Source: Bacillota bacterium (GTDB lineage Bacteria > Bacillota > Clostridia > Christensenellales > SZUA-584). Taken from it: a stretch of 48,476 nt of DNA. The stretch covers positions 1 through 48,476 of the forward strand of contig JAEZHF010000058.1 in the NCBI GenBank assembly GCA_023416745.1. Direction: 5' to 3'. Made by a program: the position numbers and the translations under genes. The notes beneath the pieces are model-generated. The model ran no database searches, was not told the DNA's origin, and saw nothing but the letters and a program-made list of their open reading frames with translations. Below are positions 30,880-39,142 of the stretch, piece after piece. Within the stretch, counting starts at the first letter, position 1. Every line of letters starts with the position of its first letter.

Positions 30880-31929
30880 ATGAAAGCAGCTTACTACTAT
30901 GGCATCGGCGACCTGCGTCTGGAGGAAGTCCCCGTGCCGAAAATAAGCGATAACGACCTGCTGATCAAGGTACGTGCCGCCGCCGTATGCGGCACCGACC
31001 TGCGCATCTACAAGTCCGGCCATTTCAAAATACCCCCGGGCACGAAGCGCGTGCTGAGCCACGAGATCGCCGGCGAGGTGGTGGAGGTGGGCAAAAACGT
31101 CTCCGGTTATAAGGTGGGAGACCGCATCGCCACGCCGCCCAACGTGGGCTGCGGGCACTGCCCGTGGTGCCTCAAGGGCTTAAACCAGCTCTGCCCGGAC
31201 TACGAAGCGTTCGGCATCAGCTACGACGGCGGCTTCCAGGAATACATGCTGGTACCGGGCCGCGCCATCGAACGGGGCAACGCCATCAGGATACCCGACT
31301 CGCTGTCTTATATCGAAGCGGCGCTCACCGAGCCGCTGTCCTGCACATACAACGCGTACGAGTCGCTGCACACCGCCCCGGGCGACAACGTGCTGATCGT
31401 GGGCGCAGGCCCCATCGGCGCGTGCCACGTGATGATCAGCCGCATCGCGGGCGCGGGCAAGATCATCGTGGCAGACATATCCGACGCGCGCCTCGCGGAG
31501 ATACAGAAATTCGGCGCGGACGTGGTCATCAACTCGGCGACGGCGGACTTAAAGCAGGCGGTGCTGGACCTGACGGACGGCATCGGCGCGGACGTCATCA
31601 TCACCGCGTGCTCCGTACCCGAGATACAGGCGCTGGCGCTGGAGATGGCGGCGCGCTGCGGACGCATCAACTTCTTCGGCGGCATGCCGCAGGGCAAGGA
31701 AATCGTGCCGCTCAACACCAATCTGATACACTACAAGGAGCTGCAGGTGGTGGCGACCACCGGCTCCAGCCTGCTCGACTTCTATCAGGCGATGCGCATC
31801 GCGTCGTCCGGCAAGATCAGCCTCAAGGATCTCGCGACGGGCATATTCAGCCTCGACGAGATACAGCAGGCGTTCGACTACGCGGCGTCCGGCAAGGGCA
31901 TGAAAGCCGTCGTGCAGATGGGCGAATGA
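30880..31929 (+). CDS. Zinc-dependent medium-chain dehydrogenase (sorbitol dehydrogenase-like)
   Basis: 349-residue MDR polyol dehydrogenase. Catalytic zinc: VCGTDLRIYKSG and LSHEIAGEV. Structural zinc: four cysteines in GCGHCPWCLKGLNQLC. NAD-binding: IVGAGPIGAC. The GHE motif of the catalytic zinc His reads SHE, a mild variation. The start at 30880 is set by AAAGGAAA upstream; a long in-frame extension overlapping rpiR is rejected. It is 26 bp after rpiR and 10 bp before a second MDR enzyme, so the two probably act in sequence or on stereoisomers of the same polyol. Confidence 0.93.
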   Translation: MKAAYYYGIGDLRLEEVPVPKISDNDLLIKVRAAAVCGTDLRIYKSGHFKIPPGTKRVLSHEIAGEVVEVGKNVSGYKVGDRIATPPNVGCGHCPWCLKGLNQLCPDYEAFGISYDGGFQEYMLVPGRAIERGNAIRIPDSLSYIEAALTEPLSCTYNAYESLHTAPGDNVLIVGAGPIGACHVMISRIAGAGKIIVADISDARLAEIQKFGADVVINSATADLKQAVLDLTDGIGADVIITACSVPEIQALALEMAARCGRINFFGGMPQGKEIVPLNTNLIHYKELQVVATTGSSLLDFYQAMRIASSGKISLKDLATGIFSLDEIQQAFDYAASGKGMKAVVQMGE

Positions 31930-31939
31930 GGTGGCGACG

Positions 31940-32986
31940 ATGAAAGCGCTTGTATTGCACGCCGTCGGCGACTTAAGATACGAAGAAGTGCCAAAGCCCG
32001 TCCCGGGCAATAATGAAGTGCTGATGGAGGTGAAGGCCGCGGGCATCTGCGGCAGCGATATCCCCCGCGTGCTGGAGAAGGGCACCTACAGCTTTCCGCT
32101 GATACCCGGCCATGAGTTTGCCGGACAGATCGTAGAGGCTGGACCCGGCGCGGACGCCTCGCTCGTGGGCAAGAAGGCGGCGGTATTCCCGCTGATCCCC
32201 TGTCTGAAGTGCGACAGCTGCCAGATCGGCCAGTACGCGCAGTGCGAGGACTACGACTATCTCGGTTCCCGCCGCAACGGCGCGTTCGCCGAGTATGTGG
32301 CCGTGCCCGTGCCCAATCTGGTGCCGGCCCCGCGTGAAGACGTGACCTACGAGGAGCTGGCGCTGTGCGAGCCCACCGGCATCGCGATGCACGCCATCCG
32401 TCTTGCGAACCCGGACATACTGGACACCGTGGCCGTGTTCGGCTGCGGCCCCATCGGCGTGCTGATGGGCCTGATCGCAAAGAACACCCGGTGCTGCAAG
32501 GTGCTGATGATCGACGTGGACCAGAGCAAGGTGGATTTCGCCAGGCAGATGGGCTTTGAGCATGCCGTCAACAGCCTGAAAATCGATCTGCCCATGTGGA
32601 TCAAAGAGCAGACCAACGGCGTGGGCGCGGACATCGCGCTGGAGGCCGCGGGCGCGGCCTCCAGCCTTGAAAGCTGCCTGCTCGCCACGCGCAAGTTCGG
32701 CCGCGTGATCGCGGTGGGCACGCCGCACAAGGCAATGACGCTGTCCATACCGGCTTACGAGTCGATTCTCCGCCGGCAGCTGACGCTGACCGGCACCTGG
32801 AACTCGGTATACAGCAACCTGCCCAAGAACGAATGGAAGACGGCCGCCGAGCTGATTGCCTCCAAAACCATCGATGTCGCGCCGCTGGTGTCCCACCGGG
32901 TGCGTCTGGAGGACGGCGTGGCTCCCATACAGATGATGGCGCAGCGTCAGACCTTCTTTAACAAAGTGATGTATGTGATGGATTAA
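31940..32986 (+). CDS. Zinc-dependent dehydrogenase, galactitol-1-phosphate 5-dehydrogenase-like
   Basis: 348-residue MDR enzyme. Catalytic zinc: ICGSDIPRVLEKGTYSFP and IPGHEFAG; structural zinc: CLKCDSCQIGQYAQC; NAD motif: FGCGPIGVL. YLGSRRNGAFAEY, VGTPHKAMTLS and ILRRQLTLTGTWNS closely resemble the landmarks of GatD, which oxidises galactitol 1-phosphate to tagatose 6-phosphate, so a hexitol- or other polyol-phosphate is a good guess. No PTS permease is in the window. The ATG at 31940 is used because GAGG lies 8 bases upstream; the GTG at 31931 is too close. Strong terminator just after. Confidence 0.92.
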   Translation: MKALVLHAVGDLRYEEVPKPVPGNNEVLMEVKAAGICGSDIPRVLEKGTYSFPLIPGHEFAGQIVEAGPGADASLVGKKAAVFPLIPCLKCDSCQIGQYAQCEDYDYLGSRRNGAFAEYVAVPVPNLVPAPREDVTYEELALCEPTGIAMHAIRLANPDILDTVAVFGCGPIGVLMGLIAKNTRCCKVLMIDVDQSKVDFARQMGFEHAVNSLKIDLPMWIKEQTNGVGADIALEAAGAASSLESCLLATRKFGRVIAVGTPHKAMTLSIPAYESILRRQLTLTGTWNSVYSNLPKNEWKTAAELIASKTIDVAPLVSHRVRLEDGVAPIQMMAQRQTFFNKVMYVMD

Positions 32987-32999
32987 ATCAAGTGGCCTA

Positions 33000-33037
33000 A
33001 GCGGCTCCGGGCGTATTGTACCGGAGCCGCTCTTTTT
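33000..33037 (+). terminator. Intrinsic terminator of the RpiR operon
   Basis: A perfect 11-bp stem, AGCGGCTCCGG (33000-33010) with CCGGAGCCGCT (33021-33031), followed by CTTTTT. It begins 13 bases after the stop of the second dehydrogenase. Confidence 0.9.
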
Positions 33038-33110
33038 ATGCGCCTGAAGGCTGATATCCACTTTTCTGCGCACTATAAATTCATTTGTACCGTTCTGTTT
33101 TCCCAAATGT

Positions 33111-33144
33111 CAAAGAAGAGAAGCGTCCTTGCCGGACGCCTCTC
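33111..33144 (-). terminator. Probable terminator of the Cys/Gly-rich microprotein gene
   Basis: GAGAAGCGTCC-ttgcc-GGACGCCTCTC forms an 11-bp stem with one mismatch. On the minus strand it is followed by TTCTTTG, a modest U-rich tail, about 70 bases after the microprotein stop. Confidence 0.55.
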
Positions 33145-33215
33145 CCTCATGTAATGAAATCTTATGTGTTTTGTCCTCAGATGCCGTATTCTGTCTCCGC
33201 CTTGAGTCTAAGTAA

Positions 33216-33455
33216 TCAGCAGCCGACTCCCTGGTTGCAACCGCAGCCGCCAAAGCCGCCGCAGCAGCACAGCAGCAGAATGATGATCCAGCAGCAGCTG
33301 TTGCCGCCAAAGCCGCCGCCCCAGCCGCCGACTCCGCCGACATTGTCTCCGCATCCATTGCCGCCCCAGCCGCCGCAGCAGCACAGCAGCAGAATGATGA
33401 TCCAACAACAGCTGTTTCCGCCAAATCCGCCGAAGCCTCCGCATCCGTTACCCAT
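33216..33455 (-). CDS. Cys/Gly-rich microprotein with duplicated hydrophobic core
   Basis: 79-residue protein with 15 cysteines and about one-third glycine. It contains two identical 19-residue units (11-29 and 49-67) of the form FGGNSCCW-IIILLL-CCCGG, separated by a Gly/Asn/Asp linker. The unit is duplicated at DNA level too, 114 bp apart, with only a few changes. It resembles small clostridial proteins often labelled chorion-class high-cysteine or YjcZ-like, some of which are made during sporulation; this is a resemblance, not proof. The start at 33455 follows AGGAGG by 9 bases; an upstream ATG is rejected. Monocistronic with its own terminator. It could be a spore-coat or membrane-associated peptide. 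Confidence 0.75.
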   Translation of the reverse strand: MGNGCGGFGGFGGNSCCWIIILLLCCCGGWGGNGCGDNVGGVGGWGGGFGGNSCCWIIILLLCCCGGFGGCGCNQGVGC

Positions 33456-33761
33456 ATTAAAGCTCCTCCTGAAAAATAATTTGATATGGACCGCTTTTTC
33501 CAAAGCTAATCTATACTACGTAACAGGTTCGGATTTGGTGCGGATTATTGACAGCATGGATTACGTCCATTTTTCTGTCGGCGGCTTTCGGGGAACCGCT
33601 GTGAGAAGACTGTAGCCACCCGGCTGCCGGATGGATGCTCTTCATCCATTAAGCTGGTTTATGTTGTTACTTTTAGATTACAATCGAAACGTTAATATAG
33701 GCATCCGAAAGCGTATAAAAAAGCCCGCCATTCATTTTGACGGGCTCATCACACGACTAGC
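33456..33761. other. Intergenic region upstream of the microprotein gene
   Basis: 306 bp without a gene. It contains the leader of the microprotein gene, a perfect hairpin ATGGATG-ctctt-CATCCAT (33631-33649) of unknown role, and the terminator of the zinc dehydrogenase operon at 33717-33746. I see no clear sigma-A promoter, which would fit a sporulation-type promoter for the microprotein but does not prove it. Confidence 0.6.
33717..33746 (-). terminator. Intrinsic terminator of the aldolase-kinase-UroD-dehydrogenase operon
   Basis: On the minus strand AGCCCG pairs with CGGGCT across a 13-base loop and is followed by six T residues, 15 bases after the stop of the zinc dehydrogenase. Confidence 0.75.
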
Positions 33762-34802
33762 TTAGGGTATAAGCACCACTTTAGCCAGCGATTTATCCAG
33801 CAGGCCGTCAACGCCCTTTTGAAAATCCTTCAGCGGCAGCGTGGTGATGATCTTTTTAAACGCGTCTTTTCGGGCGTTCAATATCACCTGCGCCTGCTTC
33901 ACATGCTCCGCAGTGGAGTCCGACGTGCCGAACAGTATCAGTTCGTTGTAATGCAGTGTGCGGCTGTTGAGCAGTATCATCTCACTGCCCGGCGGCAGGC
34001 TCGCAAAGTACGACACATAGCCGCCCTTGCGGGCGTACTTGATCGCCTCGGCCTGTACCGCATTAGACGGCGCGGTGATCACCACCAGATCGAAGCCGTC
34101 CCCGCCTGACAGCTCCAGATACTTTTCGTCCACCTCTTCCCGGCCGATCACGGTGAAACCAAGGCTCGTCATGATGTCCTTCTTTGGGCCGGGACCGCTT
34201 ACGCAGACGATATTATCCACGCCGTATTCCTGCAGCGCCAGCGCGTGCATCATGCCCAGTGCGCCGATGCCGATGATCAGCGCCGACTTGACCGCACCCT
34301 TGGGCAGCCGCCCCAGTCCATTGATCGCGCAGGACATCGGCTCGGTCAGTGCTGCGATCTCCGCGTCCAAATCGCCCACGTCCACGATATTGCCCATCTT
34401 CACCGCACCGGCTGGCACCACGGTATAAGCCGCCATTGCGCCGTTGCAATGGAAACCCATCGCCTTGAGGTTCTTGCAGATGTTGGTCTTGCCTTCGCGG
34501 CAGTAGACGCATTCACCGCAGCCCATCGTGGTCGCCATCGTCACACGCTGTCCGGCATGGTAGTTCGTCACGCCCGCGCCCGTCTCGATGATGGTGCCGC
34601 AGAATTCGTGGCCGATGATGGCCGGGGGGCGCATGCGGGGGTTGCCGTTCAGGTACGTCTTGAGGTCAGAGCCGCATATCGCGCAGGCCTCCACCTTGAT
34701 CAGCACTTCCCCGTCGCCCGGCCTTGGCATATCGCCGAACGGTTCCACCCGGATGTCCCGCGGCGCATAATACACCACCTTCAGTTCTTCTTGCTTATTC
34801 AC
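33762..34802 (-). CDS. Zinc-dependent medium-chain dehydrogenase
   Basis: 346-residue MDR polyol dehydrogenase. Catalytic zinc: AICGSDLKTYLNG and IIGHEFCGT; structural zinc: GCGECVYCREGKTNIC; NAD motif: IIGIGALGMM. GTG start at 34802 with GGAGGG a few bases upstream. Last gene of a five-gene unit, 28 bp after an FGGY kinase. Probably oxidises a polyol or sugar acid to the keto sugar which one of the operon's kinases then phosphorylates. Of the four zinc MDR genes in the window, this one shares the extended GCGECxYC pattern with the 30880 gene. Substrate unknown. Confidence 0.93.
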   Translation of the reverse strand: MNKQEELKVVYYAPRDIRVEPFGDMPRPGDGEVLIKVEACAICGSDLKTYLNGNPRMRPPAIIGHEFCGTIIETGAGVTNYHAGQRVTMATTMGCGECVYCREGKTNICKNLKAMGFHCNGAMAAYTVVPAGAVKMGNIVDVGDLDAEIAALTEPMSCAINGLGRLPKGAVKSALIIGIGALGMMHALALQEYGVDNIVCVSGPGPKKDIMTSLGFTVIGREEVDEKYLELSGGDGFDLVVITAPSNAVQAEAIKYARKGGYVSYFASLPPGSEMILLNSRTLHYNELILFGTSDSTAEHVKQAQVILNARKDAFKKIITTLPLKDFQKGVDGLLDKSLAKVVLIP

Positions 34803-34830
34803 AATATCCCTCCAATACTATTAAAGCGAC

Positions 34831-36336
34831 TTATTCCCAGTAGCCCGCCAGGCTCCCGATCGCTTTTTTATACAGCCTGTATTTGTTCGCGTACACGCCT
34901 GCTTTGGATGCGTCCGGTTCAACGCGCCGCGTCACTCGCACCATATTGCGCGCCGCTTCGTCGAAGCTCTGCAGCAGCCCCACGCCCACGCCGGCACACA
35001 TCGCCGCGCCCAGCGTGCCCAGTTCGGACGCCGCGGTCATCTCCATCGGCATGCCCAGCACATCCGCAAACATCTGCACCCACACGTCCGAACGCGCCGC
35101 GCCGCCCGCAATGCGCACAGCCTGCGGCGGTTTCTGCACCGCCAGTATCTTTTCGATGTGATGCCGGTGCGAGAAGCAGATGCCCTCGTATATCGCGCGG
35201 ACAATATGCTCCCGCTTGTGCCAGCCCTCCAGCCCCACGAACACCGCCTTGGCCTTGAGCCCCGCGTTGCTGCCGTAGAGGAACGGCACAAATACGATTT
35301 CCGTTTCGTCCGGCTGCGTGCGCCGTACCGCGTTGTTGCATATCTCGTAGACGGACGTGCCGCTGGCCTTGGCCTGCTGCTTCTCAGTTTGCAGGAATTC
35401 GCGCACAAACCATTCAAGGTTGCTCGCGGACGTCGGGCTGCCCTCCAGCATCAGCCAGTAGCCCGGCTTGGAATACACGGTGGTGCTGAAGAAATCCTTG
35501 TTCTGCAGCGGCTTTTGGCTCACAAACTGGTTGTTGCACCACGTTCCGGCGATCACGTTCCACAGCGTCTCGTCCACCATACCCGCAGCGATGCCCGCCG
35601 AGTCAATATCATACATACCGCCCGCCACCGGTGTGCCTTCCGCAAGGCCCGTATCTCGCGCCGCCTGTGCAGTCACATGACCGCAGATATCGGTGGACTG
35701 CACGATGGGCGGCAGCTTATCGTATACGCCGCCGATGCCCATCAGGTTCAGCAGTTCCCGGTCATAAGCGCCCGTTCCCACGTTCACCGTTCCGCCGCCC
35801 GACAGCGTCGTGATCTCGGCATGAGCCTGACCGGTGAGCTGATAGCGCACATAGTCGGTAATGGTGAATATCCAGCGCGCCTTGTCCAGCGCATCCGGCT
35901 TGTTTTCCGTCATCCAGGCCAGCAGGCAGGCCGTGAGCGCTGGCCACAGCGACTGCATCGCCTTGGGGTGTATACGGTCGAACGTGCCGTCGTTCATCCA
36001 GCGCTCTACGATGCCCGCGGCGCGCCCGTCCATGCCCTCGATCGCGTTGTGTACCGGACGCCCGTCCGCACCGATGAGATGCAGACCGTTGCCGTGCCCC
36101 GTCATCGACACCGCGGCGATATCCTTCGCGGAAATGCCCGCCTTGTCTATCGCACCGCGGACCGCCTGCGCGTTTGCCGCCCAGATGCCGTCCATGTCGC
36201 GCTCGTAGAAGCCGGGCACAGGGACGATCACGTCGCACGCGGAACCGGCCACAGCGACCTCACGTCCGTCAAGGTCGTATATCCCGGCCTTGATTGCGGT
36301 GCTGCCATTGTCGATGCCCATCAGGTATTGCGCCAT
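34831..36336 (-). CDS. FGGY-family carbohydrate kinase
   Basis: 501-residue ATP-dependent sugar kinase with the two ribonuclease-H-like lobes of the FGGY family. The N-terminal phosphate loop is GIDNGSTAIKAGIYD. SMTGHGNGLHLI is the domain-I motif. The C-terminal ATP-binding signature is RIAGGAARSDVWVQMFADVL, followed by EXXXLGAA (ELGTLGAAMCAGVG). Xylulokinase-like, but the substrate is not evident. The start at 36336 follows a G-rich ribosome site and is preferred over an ATG six codons earlier. It lies 28 bp after the UroD-like gene and 28 bp before the zinc dehydrogenase. Confidence 0.93.
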   Translation of the reverse strand: MAQYLMGIDNGSTAIKAGIYDLDGREVAVAGSACDVIVPVPGFYERDMDGIWAANAQAVRGAIDKAGISAKDIAAVSMTGHGNGLHLIGADGRPVHNAIEGMDGRAAGIVERWMNDGTFDRIHPKAMQSLWPALTACLLAWMTENKPDALDKARWIFTITDYVRYQLTGQAHAEITTLSGGGTVNVGTGAYDRELLNLMGIGGVYDKLPPIVQSTDICGHVTAQAARDTGLAEGTPVAGGMYDIDSAGIAAGMVDETLWNVIAGTWCNNQFVSQKPLQNKDFFSTTVYSKPGYWLMLEGSPTSASNLEWFVREFLQTEKQQAKASGTSVYEICNNAVRRTQPDETEIVFVPFLYGSNAGLKAKAVFVGLEGWHKREHIVRAIYEGICFSHRHHIEKILAVQKPPQAVRIAGGAARSDVWVQMFADVLGMPMEMTAASELGTLGAAMCAGVGVGLLQSFDEAARNMVRVTRRVEPDASKAGVYANKYRLYKKAIGSLAGYWE

Positions 36337-36364
36337 ATGCCACCCCCCTGACAATTAGTCGTCA

Positions 36365-37492
36365 TTATTTGATCGGATAAGTCCCGAACTCCTTGGCGTA
36401 CTGATACAGGAACACGATGTTTTCCGGCGGCGTATCGTCCTGAATATGGTTCGCCGGCGCCAGTATGTACCCGCCGCCCGGCGCGAACGCCCGGATGCGT
36501 GTTTCCACTTCACGCTTCACATCCTCAATGGTACCCGGCATAGCCCTTTGCAGATCGATGCCGCCGTGGAAACAGAGCCGATCGCCGTACCGTTTCTTTA
36601 ATTCGAATGAATCCATACCTGTCGCCAACGGCTGCACCGGGTTCAATATATCCGTCCCGAAATCGATAAAATCGTCGATCAGCTCCGAGACCGCGCCGCA
36701 GCTGTGAAACCACAGCTTCACTTGCGGGGCGCGCTGCTTGATATGGCTGTACACCCTGGCCTCCGCCGGTTTGATGAATTCACGGTAAAGCTCCTTGGAT
36801 ATGAACAGCCCCGTCTGTGTGCCCACATCGGCCACGCGCTGCACAATGTCGATATACGGCCCCACCGCATCCAGGAATATGTCCCACATTTCGATCTCCA
36901 CCCTTGTGATCTCGTCGATCAGGTGGTGTGCCACATCCTTGTTGATCATCATATCAATGAAAAAATCGTCAATGCCGCGGATATAACCGCACCGCTCAAA
37001 CATGCCGCCCGGCCCCATCATGGACTTCGCAACCACCGCGTAATCCGTCTGCTCGTGCAGATATCGGGCGCGCTCTTTCATACTGGTGATATCCCAGTTC
37101 TTCTTGAGCACCGGCGCCTTGTAATTCGCCACATCCTGCTCGCTCTTGCCCATCAGCGGGAATACGACCGGATGCGAGCCTGCTGTGCTCCACGTGACGC
37201 CCCACATATCCGTGGTCGTTCCATCCTCGTTGAGTATGGTCTTGGGCTTGTCGGGGGAATCCAGCCACACGTGCCGAAAGTCGATATCAAACGCATCCAG
37301 CATCTGTTCGTCATAATAGCTCGTCGTGCTGCCCCGCCTGTAAACCTGCGGCTCGCCTTCAAGGCCCAGCAGCGCCCTCACCTTCAGGTGCGTCGCGTCA
37401 CAGATCATGTTGCCCACGCTGCCCAAATCGCGGGGCACCCGGTCGGGCTCACGATGTTCTATCGCCGCCATCACGCGTTCTTTATGTGTCAT
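36365..37492 (-). CDS. Uroporphyrinogen decarboxylase (URO-D) superfamily protein
   Basis: 375-residue TIM-barrel protein of the URO-D superfamily, which contains both porphyrin decarboxylases and cobalamin-dependent methyltransferases such as MtaA. TxKERVMAAIEHREPDRVPRD is the N-terminal signature; WFHSCGAVSELIDDFIDFG is the His-x-Cys-Gly motif that binds zinc in the methyltransferase branch; CFHGGIDLQ and GGGYILAPAN follow. The HxCG motif and absence of haem genes favour methyl transfer over porphyrin chemistry. No corrinoid protein gene is in the window. It lies between two FGGY kinases, 24 and 28 bp away, so it is plainly part of a sugar operon. A role in removing an O-methyl group from a methylated sugar or cyclitol is possible but unproven. 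Confidence 0.85.
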   Translation of the reverse strand: MTHKERVMAAIEHREPDRVPRDLGSVGNMICDATHLKVRALLGLEGEPQVYRRGSTTSYYDEQMLDAFDIDFRHVWLDSPDKPKTILNEDGTTTDMWGVTWSTAGSHPVVFPLMGKSEQDVANYKAPVLKKNWDITSMKERARYLHEQTDYAVVAKSMMGPGGMFERCGYIRGIDDFFIDMMINKDVAHHLIDEITRVEIEMWDIFLDAVGPYIDIVQRVADVGTQTGLFISKELYREFIKPAEARVYSHIKQRAPQVKLWFHSCGAVSELIDDFIDFGTDILNPVQPLATGMDSFELKKRYGDRLCFHGGIDLQRAMPGTIEDVKREVETRIRAFAPGGGYILAPANHIQDDTPPENIVFLYQYAKEFGTYPIK

Positions 37493-37516
37493 GTTGCAAT
37501 CTCCCTCAAATGAAAC

Positions 37517-39040
37517 TCAAATCAAATTTCTCAGTCTTCCCAGCTCCTCATACAGTGGCCTCAATACGTCGTAGGCCGCTCCGTACAGCCGCGCGTACGG
37601 CTGATATGCCGCGTGGTTCTTCTCGTTTGGTTCAAACCGCATCTGCGCGTGCGCGAAGCGCTGTGCCGTCTGCTTGATGTCGTTGTAGATGCCCACAGCA
37701 TAACCGCCGATGATCGACGCACCCAGCATCGTCAGGTCGTCTCGCTCCAGCGGCGCATAAGGCAAGCCCATAATGTCCGCTTTGATCTGGTTGAACAAAC
37801 CCGACCGCGCACCGCCGCCGATGGCCAGTACTTCGTCTGCCTGCAGATGCGGGTAAGTCTCGCGCATCACGTTTAGCGCGCAGGCAAACTCATAGCCGAA
37901 GCTTTCCAGCAGCGAACGGTAGAAATGCGGTGCTTTGTGATTCCACGAATGCCCCATCCAAAGACCGCGCACATCCGGGTCCGGCGGCAGTGCCCGGCCG
38001 CTCAGCATACCGATGCCCAGCAGGCCTTCGCTGCCCGGCGGCAATGCAGCCGCCTTCGCGTTCATCTCCTCAAAAGCACCTTTATCGGCAGCCAGCCGGC
38101 AGACGCCCGTCAGAAACCATTCCAGCGCCGCGCCTGAGCCAGCGAAATAGACCATTGAATAATATTCGCCGGGTATCGGCGAGGGTATCGTCTCCAGCAT
38201 ACGGTGCTTGGTATCCGGCACGAACACGTCCAGACACTGGCTGAGCGCCCCCACTGTGGAGCTTTCGTCAATCAACTGCCCGGGCTGCACCACGCCCGCG
38301 CCGATGCATCCGGCCGGTTTGTCGCCCGCGCCCGCCACGATGGGAATGCCCGCCGCGAGCCCCGTTCTTAGCGATGCTTCCCGTTCCAGTCGCCCGATCA
38401 CCGTGCTGGACGGCACGATGCGCGGCAGCTTTGCCATATCCATATCCGCCAGAGCACACAGGCTGTCCGACCAGCTGTCGTTGCTGATGTCCGCGCAGCC
38501 CGTCCATTCCAGCAGCGTACGGTCGATAAACGCGTCACCGATGTCGATGCACGCCATGCGCCCCGCGACGTAGTTGCCCATGATCAGGAACTTTTCCGCC
38601 CGTTTGCAGCCGCCGTACGTGTCCTGCATCCATTTGATCTTGGGCAGCATAAAAGGCGCGTTGGTGCCGCATACCGGCAGCAGCTTTTGATGGTATTCCT
38701 CCGGTAAGCACTGAAAATAGGGAATATGATCGGTGTGCATCGTTCCCGACCATAAAGTGACCGCGTTCCAGTCCTTGTCCACGCCCACGGCACCCGCCAT
38801 CTGCCCCGTCATCGCGATCACTTCCACCGCGCCTTGCCGGTTAGCCAGCATATCGGCTGTGTTTTTGAGGCACTCCAGTACAGCATCGTAATACACCTGC
38901 GCGTCAGACAGCCCGGGATTTTGCGTTTCCCGGGGCGACCTTAAGTCCGACGAGGCCACATGACGCCCGCCGCTGTCATAGACAGCCGTCTTGATCTTGG
39001 TGCTGCCCGCATCTATTACGACAATGTATGCTTCTTTCAT
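37517..39040 (-). CDS. FGGY-family carbohydrate kinase (xylulokinase-like)
   Basis: 507-residue sugar kinase. N-terminal phosphate loop VIDAGSTKIKTAVYD; MTGQMAGAVGVD; PKIKWMQDTYG; and the C-terminal ATP signature AIGGGARSGLFNQIKADIMG. The length fits xylulokinase or related ketose/polyol kinases. The ATG at 39040 has GAGAAAG upstream; an in-frame TTG at 39055 overlaps this ribosome site and is rejected. It follows the class II aldolase after a 102-bp gap with a hairpin and precedes the UroD-like gene by 24 bp. Two FGGY kinases in one operon suggest either two substrates or a kinase pair with divided roles. Confidence 0.93.
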   Translation of the reverse strand: MKEAYIVVIDAGSTKIKTAVYDSGGRHVASSDLRSPRETQNPGLSDAQVYYDAVLECLKNTADMLANRQGAVEVIAMTGQMAGAVGVDKDWNAVTLWSGTMHTDHIPYFQCLPEEYHQKLLPVCGTNAPFMLPKIKWMQDTYGGCKRAEKFLIMGNYVAGRMACIDIGDAFIDRTLLEWTGCADISNDSWSDSLCALADMDMAKLPRIVPSSTVIGRLEREASLRTGLAAGIPIVAGAGDKPAGCIGAGVVQPGQLIDESSTVGALSQCLDVFVPDTKHRMLETIPSPIPGEYYSMVYFAGSGAALEWFLTGVCRLAADKGAFEEMNAKAAALPPGSEGLLGIGMLSGRALPPDPDVRGLWMGHSWNHKAPHFYRSLLESFGYEFACALNVMRETYPHLQADEVLAIGGGARSGLFNQIKADIMGLPYAPLERDDLTMLGASIIGGYAVGIYNDIKQTAQRFAHAQMRFEPNEKNHAAYQPYARLYGAAYDVLRPLYEELGRLRNLI

Positions 39041-39086
39041 CGATATCTTTCTCAAGTACAGTTAGGCCGTTCATCAGCCGATGTCA

Positions 39087-39111
39087 GTGAAGGGGACCAG
39101 GCCCCCTTCAC
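39087..39111. repeat. Hairpin between aldolase and kinase genes
   Basis: Perfect 9-bp stem GTGAAGGGG (39087-39095) with CCCCTTCAC (39103-39111). No U-tract follows on the minus strand, so it is more likely an mRNA-processing or stabilising hairpin, or a diverged member of the intergenic repeats, than a terminator. Confidence 0.55.
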
Positions 39112-39142
39112 CGCATCCTTTAAATTTGTTGTTGAGGAAATG

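Noticed and set aside
33085..33615. Pro/Gln-rich plus-strand frame with repeats
   Set aside because: It is the antisense of the Cys/Gly microprotein. The proline/glutamine repeats are the complement of its Gly/Cys codons, and the minus-strand frame has AGGAGG and a terminator.
35158..36351. 397-codon plus-strand frame opposite the FGGY kinase
   Set aside because: Shadow of the kinase, whose ATP-binding motifs and start site are clear.
36365..37492. Haem-pathway uroporphyrinogen decarboxylase
   Set aside because: There are no other porphyrin genes, it is located in a sugar operon, and the HxCG motif is of the methyltransferase branch.
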